Positions 1 to 7,448 of a stretch of 7,448 nucleotides of DNA are shown piece after piece (within the stretch, counting starts at the first letter, position 1; each line of letters starts with the position of its first letter). Origin of the DNA: Betaproteobacteria bacterium (GTDB taxonomy: Bacteria; Pseudomonadota; Gammaproteobacteria; Burkholderiales; Burkholderiaceae_C); contig JANXLW010000119.1 of the NCBI GenBank assembly GCA_025354965.1, positions 1-7,448 of the forward strand. The letters are read 5' to 3'. Under the pieces are notes generated by a model, which was not told the origin of the DNA, did not search any database, and worked only from the letters and a program-made list of their open reading frames with translations. The position numbers and the translations under genes are program-made.

Positions 1-14
1 TTCTTGATGCTGGC

Positions 15-79
15 ACTGGTCTTTTGTGACGCTTCAATGTAAATTGGGCGCGGACAGAAAAGACCAGTCCAAAACTGGT
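15..79 (+). promoter_or_regulatory. Leader upstream of mshE with alternative hairpins
   Basis: A perfect 11-bp inverted repeat pairs 15-25 (ACTGGTCTTTT) with 58-68 (AAAAGACCAGT) across a 32-nt loop. The right arm also begins a second, tighter hairpin: 63-68 (ACCAGT) pairs with 74-79 (ACTGGT) over the 5-nt loop CCAAA. ACCAGT can pair with only one of the two ACTGGT copies at a time, so the two stems exclude each other. This is seen directly. Whether it acts in RNA (attenuation or translation control of the pilus operon) or as a DNA operator is unknown. It is not a clear intrinsic terminator, because only three T follow the second stem. No convincing sigma-70 or sigma-54 promoter was found in 1-126. 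A few codons of an upstream gene could end here (in-frame TAA at 40-42), but nothing recognisable supports that. Confidence 0.35.
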
Positions 80-114
80 TTGGCGCTGTCGGCAACGAGA
101 ACCAACCATCCAGC

Positions 115-120
115 AGAGGT
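115..120 (+). promoter_or_regulatory. Ribosome binding site of mshE
   Basis: AGAGGT lies 6 nt before the ATG at 127. It is a good Shine-Dalgarno match and supports that start over any later internal ATG or GTG. Confidence 0.65.
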
Positions 121-126
121 GCCCGC

Positions 127-1863
<1,737 letters not shown>

Positions 1864-1880
1864 TCAAACGGCAGGCCAAA

Positions 1881-3107
1881 ATGGACACGTTCGACTACAA
1901 GGGCCGCAACCAGCGCGGCGAAATCATGCAGGGCAGCATCGAGTCGCCCAACGCCCAGGGCGTCGCCAGCTGGATGATTGCGACCGGCATCTCGCCGATC
2001 CTTATTCAGGTAAAGGCAGACGTTCTCAAGAGCCAACCCGCATGGCTGCGTGCGCTGCAAACCGGCAGCAGCATCAAGCTGGTTGACTTGCTGCTGTTCA
2101 CCCGGCAAATGGGCACCATGGTGCGCGCCGGCGTGCCAATGATTCAGGCGCTCAGCGGCATCCAGAAGTCCACCAGCAATCAGGCCCTGGCCACCGTCAT
2201 CCGGGACGTGCGCGCCAGTCTGGACAAAGGGATGGAACTCAGCGGCGCGCTGGCCCAGCACCCCAAGGTGTTCAACGACTACTACGTCAGCATGGTCAAG
2301 GTTGGTGAAGGCACCGGCCAACTGGAAGAAATTTTCAAGCGCCTGTTTGAACAACTTGAGTTCGACAGTCAGATGCAGAAGAAGGTCAAGGGCGCGCTGC
2401 GCTACCCCAGCTTTGTCCTGATCGCCATCAGCAGTGCCATGTCGATTCTGATGGTCTTCGTCGTTCCCACCTTTGCCAAAGTCTTCGCCAGCATGAAGCT
2501 TGATTTGCCCCTGCTGACCCAAGTACTCATTGCAATATCGGATTTTGCCGTCAACTACTGGTGGCTGGTGATTGGCGGCGTTGCCGCTGTCATTTATGCC
2601 TTCAGGCTTTATGTGCGCCTGCCCGAGGGGCGTTACCAGTGGGACAAACTGAAGCTGCGCTTTCCGGTGGTTGGCAGCATCATCAAAAAGGCCACGCTGG
2701 CGCGCTTTTGCCGCAGCTTTGCCACCGCCAGCAAGAGCGGCGTGCCCGTCATCCAGGCCTTTACCCTGGTCGCAAGAGTAGTTGACAACGGGTTTTTTGA
2801 AGAACGCATCCTGGGCATGCGCAGCGGCGTTGAACGCGGCGAAAACATGCTGCGGGTGGCCCAATCGGCCGGCATTTTTACCCCGGTTGAACTGCAGATG
2901 ATTGCAGTCGGCGAAGAAACCGGCGACCTTGACGGCATGCTCAAACAAGTGGCCGACATGTACCAGGAAGAGGTTGAGTACGAAGTCAGCCGCCTGAGCG
3001 AATCGGTGGAACCAATCCTGCTGGCCGTGATGGGCGTGCTGGTTGGCATTCTTTTGCTGGGCATCTTCATGCCGATGTGGGACATGACCAAGCTGGCGCA
3101 CCGCTAG
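1881..3107 (+). CDS. mshG: MSHA-type pilus inner-membrane platform protein MshG (GspF/PilC family)
   Basis: Polytopic inner-membrane protein that couples ATP hydrolysis by the MshE ATPase to extraction and assembly of pilin subunits. The 408 residues are typical. The N-terminus (FDYKGRNQRGE, residues 4-14) resembles MshG more than PilC. Two T2SSF domains are visible, about 72-195 and 275-398, and show internal duplication: FTRQMGTMVRAGVPMIQA (73-90) against FCRSFATASKSGVPVIQA (276-293), and VGEGTGQLEE (141-150) against VGEETGDLDG (343-352). Hydrophobic segments lie near 176-198, 225-243 and 378-398, the usual three membrane helices. The ATG is 17 nt after the mshE stop with a weak site (GGCAGG, 1870-1875) 5 nt upstream, so translation probably depends on the same transcript. 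No key motif is missing. Confidence 0.9.
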   Translation: MDTFDYKGRNQRGEIMQGSIESPNAQGVASWMIATGISPILIQVKADVLKSQPAWLRALQTGSSIKLVDLLLFTRQMGTMVRAGVPMIQALSGIQKSTSNQALATVIRDVRASLDKGMELSGALAQHPKVFNDYYVSMVKVGEGTGQLEEIFKRLFEQLEFDSQMQKKVKGALRYPSFVLIAISSAMSILMVFVVPTFAKVFASMKLDLPLLTQVLIAISDFAVNYWWLVIGGVAAVIYAFRLYVRLPEGRYQWDKLKLRFPVVGSIIKKATLARFCRSFATASKSGVPVIQAFTLVARVVDNGFFEERILGMRSGVERGENMLRVAQSAGIFTPVELQMIAVGEETGDLDGMLKQVADMYQEEVEYEVSRLSESVEPILLAVMGVLVGILLLGIFMPMWDMTKLAHR

Positions 3108-3124
3108 CTTGAGCGGCTGCGTTT

Positions 3125-3640
3125 GTGCACCTGCTGACACTGCTTGGCGTGCTGCTTGGTCTGGCTGGCGCGCTTGGCGTGCTGACCGGCCTGGTCCTTG
3201 TGCTGTCAAGTCGAAGCCGGCACAAGGCTACGGATTGGCTGCAAACCGACTTTGGCGCTGGCCTGAACACGCTTTACTTCATTGAAAGACCGGTCTACCG
3301 CCACCACCGCAAGGCCGGCGCGACACTGATCGCCGCTGCTGCGCTGTGGATGTGGCTGCTTTGGCGCCTGGACAGGCTCAACGGGCTTGTGCTCGTCGGC
3401 TGGCTGCTCTCGCTGTGCGCCATCGTCATCGGGCTGTTCCTGATAATCCGCCCCAGCGCGCTAAAGCCCTTCGAGCGTGGCGCCAACCGCTGGATCGAGC
3501 CTTTTGCACGACACACCGATGGGCCGGTTGTCAGCAGGTTCGCTATGCTGGTTCTCAGTCGCCCACGTATCACCGGCATCCTGTTGCTGATCGCCGGAAT
3601 CGCCTGCCTCTATGGCGCTGCGCGGCTCGCCAGTGTCTGA
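3125..3640 (+). CDS. Unrecognised four-helix membrane protein
   Basis: I do not recognise this 171-residue protein. Four hydrophobic segments are clear: about 2-28, 62-82, 86-108 and 148-168, rich in Leu, Ala and Gly. A basic stretch follows the first helix (SRSRHK, 29-34), and a polar segment at 109-146 (with KPFERGANRWIEPF, 114-127) separates helices 3 and 4. The start is GTG 17 nt after the mshG stop with no strong Shine-Dalgarno; a GTG at 3149 is an alternative that would shorten helix 1. GC content and codon use match mshE and mshG, and the tight spacing suggests one operon. It sits where mshF lies in Vibrio-type MSHA loci, but I see no resemblance to MshF as I know it (a protein with one membrane helix). 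A role in pilus assembly is inferred from position only. Confidence 0.75.
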   Translation: MHLLTLLGVLLGLAGALGVLTGLVLVLSSRSRHKATDWLQTDFGAGLNTLYFIERPVYRHHRKAGATLIAAAALWMWLLWRLDRLNGLVLVGWLLSLCAIVIGLFLIIRPSALKPFERGANRWIEPFARHTDGPVVSRFAMLVLSRPRITGILLLIAGIACLYGAARLASV

Positions 3641-3655
3641 CAGGTGTTCATTTCC

Positions 3656-3949
3656 ATGAAAGCCCTTTCCGGCAAACTACCGGATCCGCTGCTCCATGAT
3701 CTCGCCTTGCGTGCCGTTGGCAAACCAAAATTGACACTGGCACAGCAGCTCTCCAGGTCTGATCCCTCAATTCACGGTGGCGAAGCCATGGCCAAACGGT
3801 CGCAGACAAGCTATGGTTTCCAGATCGCCGCAACAAACGACACCAACCCCTTTGCCCTAAAGTTCAAATCCGCCAAGGGTGAGACGTGCTATGTCTTGGC
3901 GCACCAGCCAAAGTCATTTGCATGTCGAGAGCGTGGTGTCAGGCCATGA
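3656..3949 (+). pseudogene. Decayed toxin-antitoxin locus: MazE/AbrB-type antitoxin tail fused to MazF/PemK-type toxin tail
   Basis: This is an open frame of 97 codons from ATG 3656 (AGGTG at 3642-3646 is a possible ribosome site; a GTG at 3644 is an alternative). It reads as three joined pieces. MKALSGKLPDPLLHDLALRA (3656-3715) resembles the start of ribbon-helix-helix antitoxins. LTLAQQLSRSDPSIHGGEAM (3731-3790) resembles the C-terminus of MazE/AbrB-type antitoxins, which often end near FDPxxHGGE. NPFALKF (3845-3865) and VLAHQPKSFACRERGVRP (3893-3946) resemble the last third of MazF/PemK mRNA interferases, whose conserved core here is SFDWRxR; this copy has Ala-Cys in place of Asp-Trp. No toxin N-terminus or SH3-like core is present and the antitoxin has no stop of its own. 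I infer deletion and fusion of a TA operon, so no activity is expected. Family assignment is from memory of motifs and is moderate to weak. Confidence 0.4.
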
Positions 3950-3960
3950 TGAGATATGCT

Positions 3961-6774
3961 TTAGTTTGGCAAGACTTCAACAGCAAGTTGATCCAATTGA
4001 TTCCCAGCCATCGGTTCAGGAACAGCTAACGCCCAAAGATCGAACGCCAATTCGCGTCTTTTCCCGGTAGCAGCCGCAAACCCAGCCTCTTTGAGTGCAT
4101 TGATAAATGTAGCAAGAGTGAATCCACCGCGGTGCGCCATGTACAGCTTACCGTTGCTCATAAAACCACGATGCCCATAAAGCATGTCAAAAGGCGTTAT
4201 GGGACCAGCCGGAGATTCGTAAGCGGTATCTAAAAGCTTATCGTCGGCCACTAGGCGCGCTACCGTTTGCAGATCCGGAACGGTTGCCACCAGGATTCCA
4301 TTGGCTTTCAGTACACGCTTCATTTCCGCCAAAGCAATGGGCAACTCGTGCGCATAGAGGTGTTCAAGCATATGTGATGAATAAACAGCATCCACCGAGT
4401 GCGACGGAACGACCGACATATCCAGAGCGGTACCTAATACATCCGGCTGCGCATCAGGGTCAATATCGAAACGTATTTCCTTCCATCGCTTCTGGAAATA
4501 GGCTGGCAAATGCCGGATGTCTGCCTGCCCACACCCCACATGAAGCACCGACCGTCTGACCACCTCGGGGCTCGGCACTATTTCCAACCCCAGCTTTTCA
4601 CCACGGCACCACGCTTGCCACATGCGCCGATACAAGGTCTCCAAATCTTGCGTAAACTGCTCGGCATCACAAAGAGGGCTACGTAGCATCTTCAAGCGAG
4701 TCGTAGCCCGCAAGCGAGCCATGCGGGGCCTGTCTTGCGCCAGCACGACGGCCCCCGCAATATACGACTCAACATCCGCAAATATCAGTTCCTCGAGCCC
4801 GATATTGGTGAGCATGGAGGTGGACTGGCGCGACACAACGGAACTACCGGCCATGGTGAGCACTGGCACGCCCATCCACAGGGCATCCATACTGGTCATG
4901 CCACCGTTGAAAGGAAAAGGATCCAGCCCAATGTCCACCTCAGAGTACTCCGAAAGCATCTGCTGGTGACCTGAAGCCGGACGCACGATCAAGCGCCCAG
5001 GCGAGAGCCCACTGGTTCCAAACTTTTTCTTGATTCGCTCCACCGTTTCGATGTCACTGAATTCCCGTGCTTTGATCATCAGCTTGGCATCGGGTACGCT
5101 CATCACGATGCGAGCCCACGCCTCAATGACCTGATCTGTCAACTTGGCCAAACGATTAAAACTGCCGAAAGTGATGTAGCCTGCCCTGTCAGCCGGGGTG
5201 TTGGAAACACCCGGTGCAAATTCGGGAGGAGTAAAGCAAAAACGCGAATGTGGCAGCCTGGCCGGCGCTTCAGAAAATAATTGATCAGATTGAAGAGGTG
5301 TTGTGTGGGGATCGGTAATGAAGTAGTCGATACTCTTCAGACCGGTGGAGTGAAAATAGCCGATCCAGGTTGCTTGGACAGGGGTGGGCTTGAGCGCGAA
5401 CACCTTTAGTCGGTTTGATTCGGTATGTCCTGAAAGATCCACCAGAATGTCGATGCCTTCCGCGTGTATCAAGTCAGCCAGTTCTTCAAATGACAGCAAT
5501 TGCACTTCGTGCCAATAATCGCAATGAGCACGCAGTCTTTCAGTCATTTCGTCAGACCTGCTAGTCGTCATAAAACAATGAATTTCGAATTTGCCATGGT
5601 CATGTTGTCGCAGCACGCCTCGCAAAAGGCTTCCTACTGGATGGTTGTAGCAATCGCCCGACATATAACCGATTTTTAGCCGTTTTCCCGGCTCCCTTCC
5701 TGGCAAGTGTCGAAATTGTTTTTCCAGTAATGGCATCTCATAACGCCTGGCCCATTCCAGATGGCGTTCAAAAAGTTGTTTGGGAGTTAAACCGAAAAGA
5801 TAGGTGGACTCGAATAAAATATTCGAAAAAATCTCATCTGCTTCTGGCTGGTTTTCTAACGCTTTTTTGTAATACTCGACAGCTTGTGTTGAAGCGCCTC
5901 CACTGCTGACAATTTGGGCTAACGAATTCCACCCTGGCATATACGCAGGATGCTGCTCGATCAGTCTGCGGCAAGCTGCTTCAGCCTCCGCCAATTGCCC
6001 GTTGCACATCAGCGCGATGACTAGCAATGATTGCAAATTAGCCGATTCGCCTTTCAGTTCAATTGTGCGACGAATGAATTCCAGGGAGTCCCGAAGCGAT
6101 TTCACATCGCCTTGCAGGATCGATCGATTAAAAAGGGCTTCCTGATTATCCGATTGAATCTCCAACGCCCTGTTATAAGCAATCAACCCCGGTCTTTTTT
6201 GGCCGGAAGCTACCAGCACACTGCCTAGATTAACCTGTAGACCCGCACTATCGGGGTAGTGGTTTATGGCCTGTCTGGCGGCCTTTTCAGCCTCTACGAG
6301 TTTGTCACATGCAATAAGTGCGGCGACGCGATTAACCAGTGCGTCATAAAACAGTGGTGCTCGATCAAGTACGTTCTCAAAATAGCCTAACGCAACGTCG
6401 GGATCGCCTTGCACCAGATACAACTCACCCGTATTCGTCAGGGCCTGTAAATTCGCGGGGTCAATTTTCAGTGCACTGTTATAGCAACTGCGCGCTTCGT
6501 CAAGTTGTGCCAAGTGTCGATAGGCTGATCCCAAGCCACACCAACCAGCAGCATTGGAGGGATCGCATTGAACGGCTTCCTGATAGATATCTAATCCTTG
6601 CTGCCACGCACCACTTGCAATCGATTTTTTCCCGAGCCACAGCAACGCCTTGGCCCCGATCTGGCCACCCTCGCTGCCGGCATGGCGGCAGCAGGTTTGC
6701 GCCACGCGTCCCAGCCCTTTGGAATCCAGCCACTGCCCCAATCGAAACCAAAACAAGGCAACTAATTGCTTCAT
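3961..6774 (-). CDS. TPR / O-GlcNAc transferase-like (SPINDLY, GT41) / SAM methyltransferase fusion protein
   Basis: This 937-residue protein probably transfers a nucleotide-activated sugar (GlcNAc in the family prototype) to Ser/Thr of a protein held by its TPR superhelix, and carries a methyltransferase as well. Residues 41-312 form eight TPRs in unbroken 34-residue phase; the sixth is degenerate. Residues about 365-725 are the GT41 domain: KIGYMSGDCYNHPVG (367-381), VDLSGHTESNR (445-455), FALKPTPVQATWIGY (459-473), FGSFNRLAKLTD (536-547) and FNGGMTSMDALWMGVPV (622-638). By eye H378, K544 and D630 align with human OGT H498, K842 and D925; the position of H920 is Gly625. Residues 743-750 (VLHVGCGQ), D770/D772 and MLEHLYAHEL (802-811) mark a class I SAM methyltransferase that runs to about 920. 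No signal peptide or membrane helix is evident, so it should be cytoplasmic. ATG 6774 with ATAGGT 6 nt upstream is preferred over TTG 6789, which has no such site. The preceding small gene ends 21 nt before this start. Confidence 0.88.
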   Translation of the reverse strand: MKQLVALFWFRLGQWLDSKGLGRVAQTCCRHAGSEGGQIGAKALLWLGKKSIASGAWQQGLDIYQEAVQCDPSNAAGWCGLGSAYRHLAQLDEARSCYNSALKIDPANLQALTNTGELYLVQGDPDVALGYFENVLDRAPLFYDALVNRVAALIACDKLVEAEKAARQAINHYPDSAGLQVNLGSVLVASGQKRPGLIAYNRALEIQSDNQEALFNRSILQGDVKSLRDSLEFIRRTIELKGESANLQSLLVIALMCNGQLAEAEAACRRLIEQHPAYMPGWNSLAQIVSSGGASTQAVEYYKKALENQPEADEIFSNILFESTYLFGLTPKQLFERHLEWARRYEMPLLEKQFRHLPGREPGKRLKIGYMSGDCYNHPVGSLLRGVLRQHDHGKFEIHCFMTTSRSDEMTERLRAHCDYWHEVQLLSFEELADLIHAEGIDILVDLSGHTESNRLKVFALKPTPVQATWIGYFHSTGLKSIDYFITDPHTTPLQSDQLFSEAPARLPHSRFCFTPPEFAPGVSNTPADRAGYITFGSFNRLAKLTDQVIEAWARIVMSVPDAKLMIKAREFSDIETVERIKKKFGTSGLSPGRLIVRPASGHQQMLSEYSEVDIGLDPFPFNGGMTSMDALWMGVPVLTMAGSSVVSRQSTSMLTNIGLEELIFADVESYIAGAVVLAQDRPRMARLRATTRLKMLRSPLCDAEQFTQDLETLYRRMWQAWCRGEKLGLEIVPSPEVVRRSVLHVGCGQADIRHLPAYFQKRWKEIRFDIDPDAQPDVLGTALDMSVVPSHSVDAVYSSHMLEHLYAHELPIALAEMKRVLKANGILVATVPDLQTVARLVADDKLLDTAYESPAGPITPFDMLYGHRGFMSNGKLYMAHRGGFTLATFINALKEAGFAAATGKRRELAFDLWALAVPEPMAGNQLDQLAVEVLPN
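6673..6692 (-). other. Strong hairpin inside the 5' part of the OGT coding region
   Basis: GCTGCCG (6673-6679) and CGGCAGC (6686-6692) form a 7-bp perfect stem with a 6-nt loop, about 80-100 nt downstream of the start codon in the mRNA. It may be a chance effect of the coding sequence; no function is assigned. Confidence 0.3.
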
Positions 6775-6780
6775 GAAGAA

Positions 6781-6786
6781 ACCTAT
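6781..6786 (-). promoter_or_regulatory. Ribosome binding site that sets the OGT start
   Basis: Read on the minus strand, ATAGGT is followed by 6 nt and then ATG (6774-6772). The longer frame would begin with TTG at 6789-6787, which has no purine-rich site upstream and would add only five residues. Confidence 0.5.
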
Positions 6787-6795
6787 CAAGAAGAA

Positions 6796-7098
6796 TTAAT
6801 CCACTTTATGCGAGGCAAACATCATGGCAAGCAATAACTTCGACACCACGTCGGGCGGATAACCGACAAGCAACAGGCGTTGTTGTAACTTCGAAATTGC
6901 CCGCGCCCAGCCAATGACCCAGAGATGGTGTTTTTCCCGTGCTTCACGCGCCTCTTTATAGAATTGTTCAAGCCTCTGCTCGATACTTTCTTGAGGGAGT
7001 TGCTTTATTTTTTTCTCTGAACCTTTGCCTTCAGTCAGCGGGAAATCTTGCTGAAATTTGGCAAATAACGACTCAACCAATTTATCTATTCTGCTCAT
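6796..7098 (-). CDS. Unrecognised 100-residue helical protein, partner gene of the OGT
   Basis: I do not recognise this protein. Its 100 residues are charged and apparently all-helical. The N-terminal half (MSRIDKLVESLFAKFQQDF, 1-19) is followed by a Lys/Gly-rich linker (KGSEKK), then a charged helix (QRLEQFYKEAREAREKHH) and an amphipathic C-terminal part containing WVIGWARAISKLQQRLLLVG and a YPPDVVSKLL segment. It has no signal peptide and no Cys. ATG 7098 is chosen because GAG (7106-7104) lies 5 nt upstream; a GTG at 7104 is possible and adds two residues. Its stop lies 21 nt before the OGT ATG on the same strand, so the two are probably co-transcribed. The row 6961-7020 counts 38% GC against 62% for the row 1141-1200 in mshE. 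An adaptor or chaperone for the glycosyltransferase is a guess from position. Confidence 0.75.
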   Translation of the reverse strand: MSRIDKLVESLFAKFQQDFPLTEGKGSEKKIKQLPQESIEQRLEQFYKEAREAREKHHLWVIGWARAISKLQQRLLLVGYPPDVVSKLLLAMMFASHKVD

Positions 7099-7285
7099 AA
7101 CCACTCGTTAACGTACATCAAGGAATTCTCCATATCGTAAGCGACTTCACCATGTGAGCAGCACTGTCAAGACAACGGCGATGGCGCGCCAGCATTAAAG
7201 TTTTATCGGAGCTACAACCGTGCTGTTCCGGCCCAGCGCAATGCTGTGATTATCAAGAGGGATAAGACACAGCCGGGCACCTGTA
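7099..7285 (-). other. Intergenic region upstream of the helical-protein/OGT operon
   Basis: No gene is supported here. On the minus strand a perfect -35-like TTGACA lies at 7170-7165, but nothing resembling TATAAT occurs 16-18 nt downstream; TACGAT appears only 25 nt away. A 10-bp palindrome, TGGCGCGCCA, occupies 7182-7191. A hairpin lies at 7244-7272. The region probably holds the promoter of the minus-strand pair, but I cannot fix it. Confidence 0.3.
7244..7272 (-). terminator. Imperfect hairpin just after the stop of the right-edge gene
   Basis: CTGTG (7244-7248) pairs with CACAG (7268-7272) and TTATC (7250-7254) with GATAA (7261-7265), with A7249 and GA 7266-7267 bulged and a 6-nt loop. 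It lies 14 nt beyond the TGA of the minus-strand gene that enters from the right. No U-tract follows directly on the minus strand, so intrinsic termination is doubtful; RNA 3'-end protection is another possibility. Confidence 0.25.
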
Positions 7286-7448
7286 TCATTGCACCACCTC
7301 GCTCCAGCGGGTGCGCTTCGCCACCACCTGCCCCAGATTCTTGATGCTGGCCGGGTCAACCCCGCGCAAACAGGCAAAACCGGACGACCAGTCGTCGTAG
7401 TCCGTGATATTGGTGAGGCTGTAATTCCCGACCAGATGCACACCGTCG
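7286..7448 (-). CDS. C-terminal end of an unrecognised gene entering from the right edge (partial)
   Basis: Reading the minus strand from 7447, 53 sense codons run to TGA at 7288-7286. The product contains VHLVGNYSLTNITDYDDW near its start, then FACLRGVDPASIKNLGQVV, and ends RTRWSEVVQ. About 81% of the codons end in G or C (43 of 53 by hand count), in keeping with the GC-rich genes of the window, which supports this frame over the overlapping alternatives. The fragment has no membrane helix. I cannot assign a family from this stretch. It is followed by about 190 nt of non-coding DNA, so it is less clearly linked to the helical-protein/OGT pair than those two are to each other. Confidence 0.6.
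   Translation of the reverse strand, partial: DGVHLVGNYSLTNITDYDDWSSGFACLRGVDPASIKNLGQVVAKRTRWSEVVQ

Noticed and set aside
1..14. 14-bp match between the left edge (1-14) and 7338-7351
   Set aside because: The match stops at base 15 and has no flanking extension. One such match in a 7.4-kb window is close to chance, and the right copy lies inside coding sequence, so attachment-site or boundary repeats are not supported.
11..28. TGGCAC at 11-16 as a sigma-54 promoter
   Set aside because: The -24 element is good, but at the required spacing there is TTTT/TTTG instead of TTGC, so the -12 element is missing.
6339..6776. Plus-strand open frames opposite the OGT gene (also at 4284-4559, 4622-4969, 4735-4974 and 6031-6228)
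   Set aside because: They lie antisense to a gene with clear domains, have no motifs and show no ribosome sites of note.
7165..7170. TTGACA on the minus strand as a proven promoter
   Set aside because: There is no -10 hexamer at 16-18 nt; the nearest TACGAT is 25 nt away.
7182..7191. 10-bp palindrome TGGCGCGCCA as an operator
   Set aside because: It is a single isolated palindrome in GC-rich DNA with no second copy seen, so it was noted only in the intergenic entry.
7195..7443. Minus-strand open frame of 82 codons at the right edge
   Set aside because: It overlaps the frame of the 53-codon C-terminal fragment (7286-7448). It is rich in Arg, Trp and Ser in the manner of an out-of-frame reading of GC-rich DNA, while the other frame has about 81% GC3 and a natural-looking product.

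Overview
The window looks like the chromosome of a betaproteobacterium, probably of the Burkholderiales/Comamonadaceae type. This is inferred from the GC-rich, GC3-rich codon use of the left-hand genes and from the gene families; no rRNA or other phylogenetic marker is present. The left half carries a type IV pilus motor of the MSHA (mannose-sensitive haemagglutinin) class. The right half carries a bacterial O-GlcNAc-transferase-like protein modification gene on the opposite strand.

Positions 1-126 are a leader with an 11-bp perfect inverted repeat and a competing second hairpin. Positions 127-1863 (+) encode the extension ATPase MshE, with an N-terminal MshEN c-di-GMP-type domain. Positions 1881-3107 (+) encode the inner-membrane platform protein MshG. 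Positions 3125-3640 (+) encode an unrecognised four-helix membrane protein. The three genes are separated by only 17 nt each time and are very likely one transcript. MshE would hydrolyse ATP in the cytoplasm and drive MshG, which assembles pilin subunits in the inner membrane. No pilin or prepilin gene lies in the window.

Positions 3656-3949 (+) hold a short open frame that reads as a decayed toxin-antitoxin locus: a ribbon-helix-helix-like start, a MazE/AbrB-type antitoxin tail and a MazF/PemK-type toxin tail fused in one frame. It ends 11 nt from the convergent stop of the next gene and marks the border between the GC-rich pilus operon and a visibly AT-richer block.

Positions 3961-6774 (-) encode a 937-residue protein with eight TPRs in exact 34-residue phase, a complete SPINDLY/OGT-type GT41 glycosyltransferase domain and a C-terminal class I SAM-dependent methyltransferase domain. 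Directly upstream and probably co-transcribed is a 100-residue unrecognised helical protein (6796-7098, -). After about 190 nt of non-coding DNA, the last 163 nt hold the C-terminus of a further unrecognised minus-strand gene that enters from the right edge.

The most interesting unit is the small helical protein plus the TPR-OGT-methyltransferase fusion. It could glycosylate, and perhaps methylate, a surface protein such as a pilin or flagellin. The target is not shown by the sequence; proximity to the pilus motor is only suggestive.
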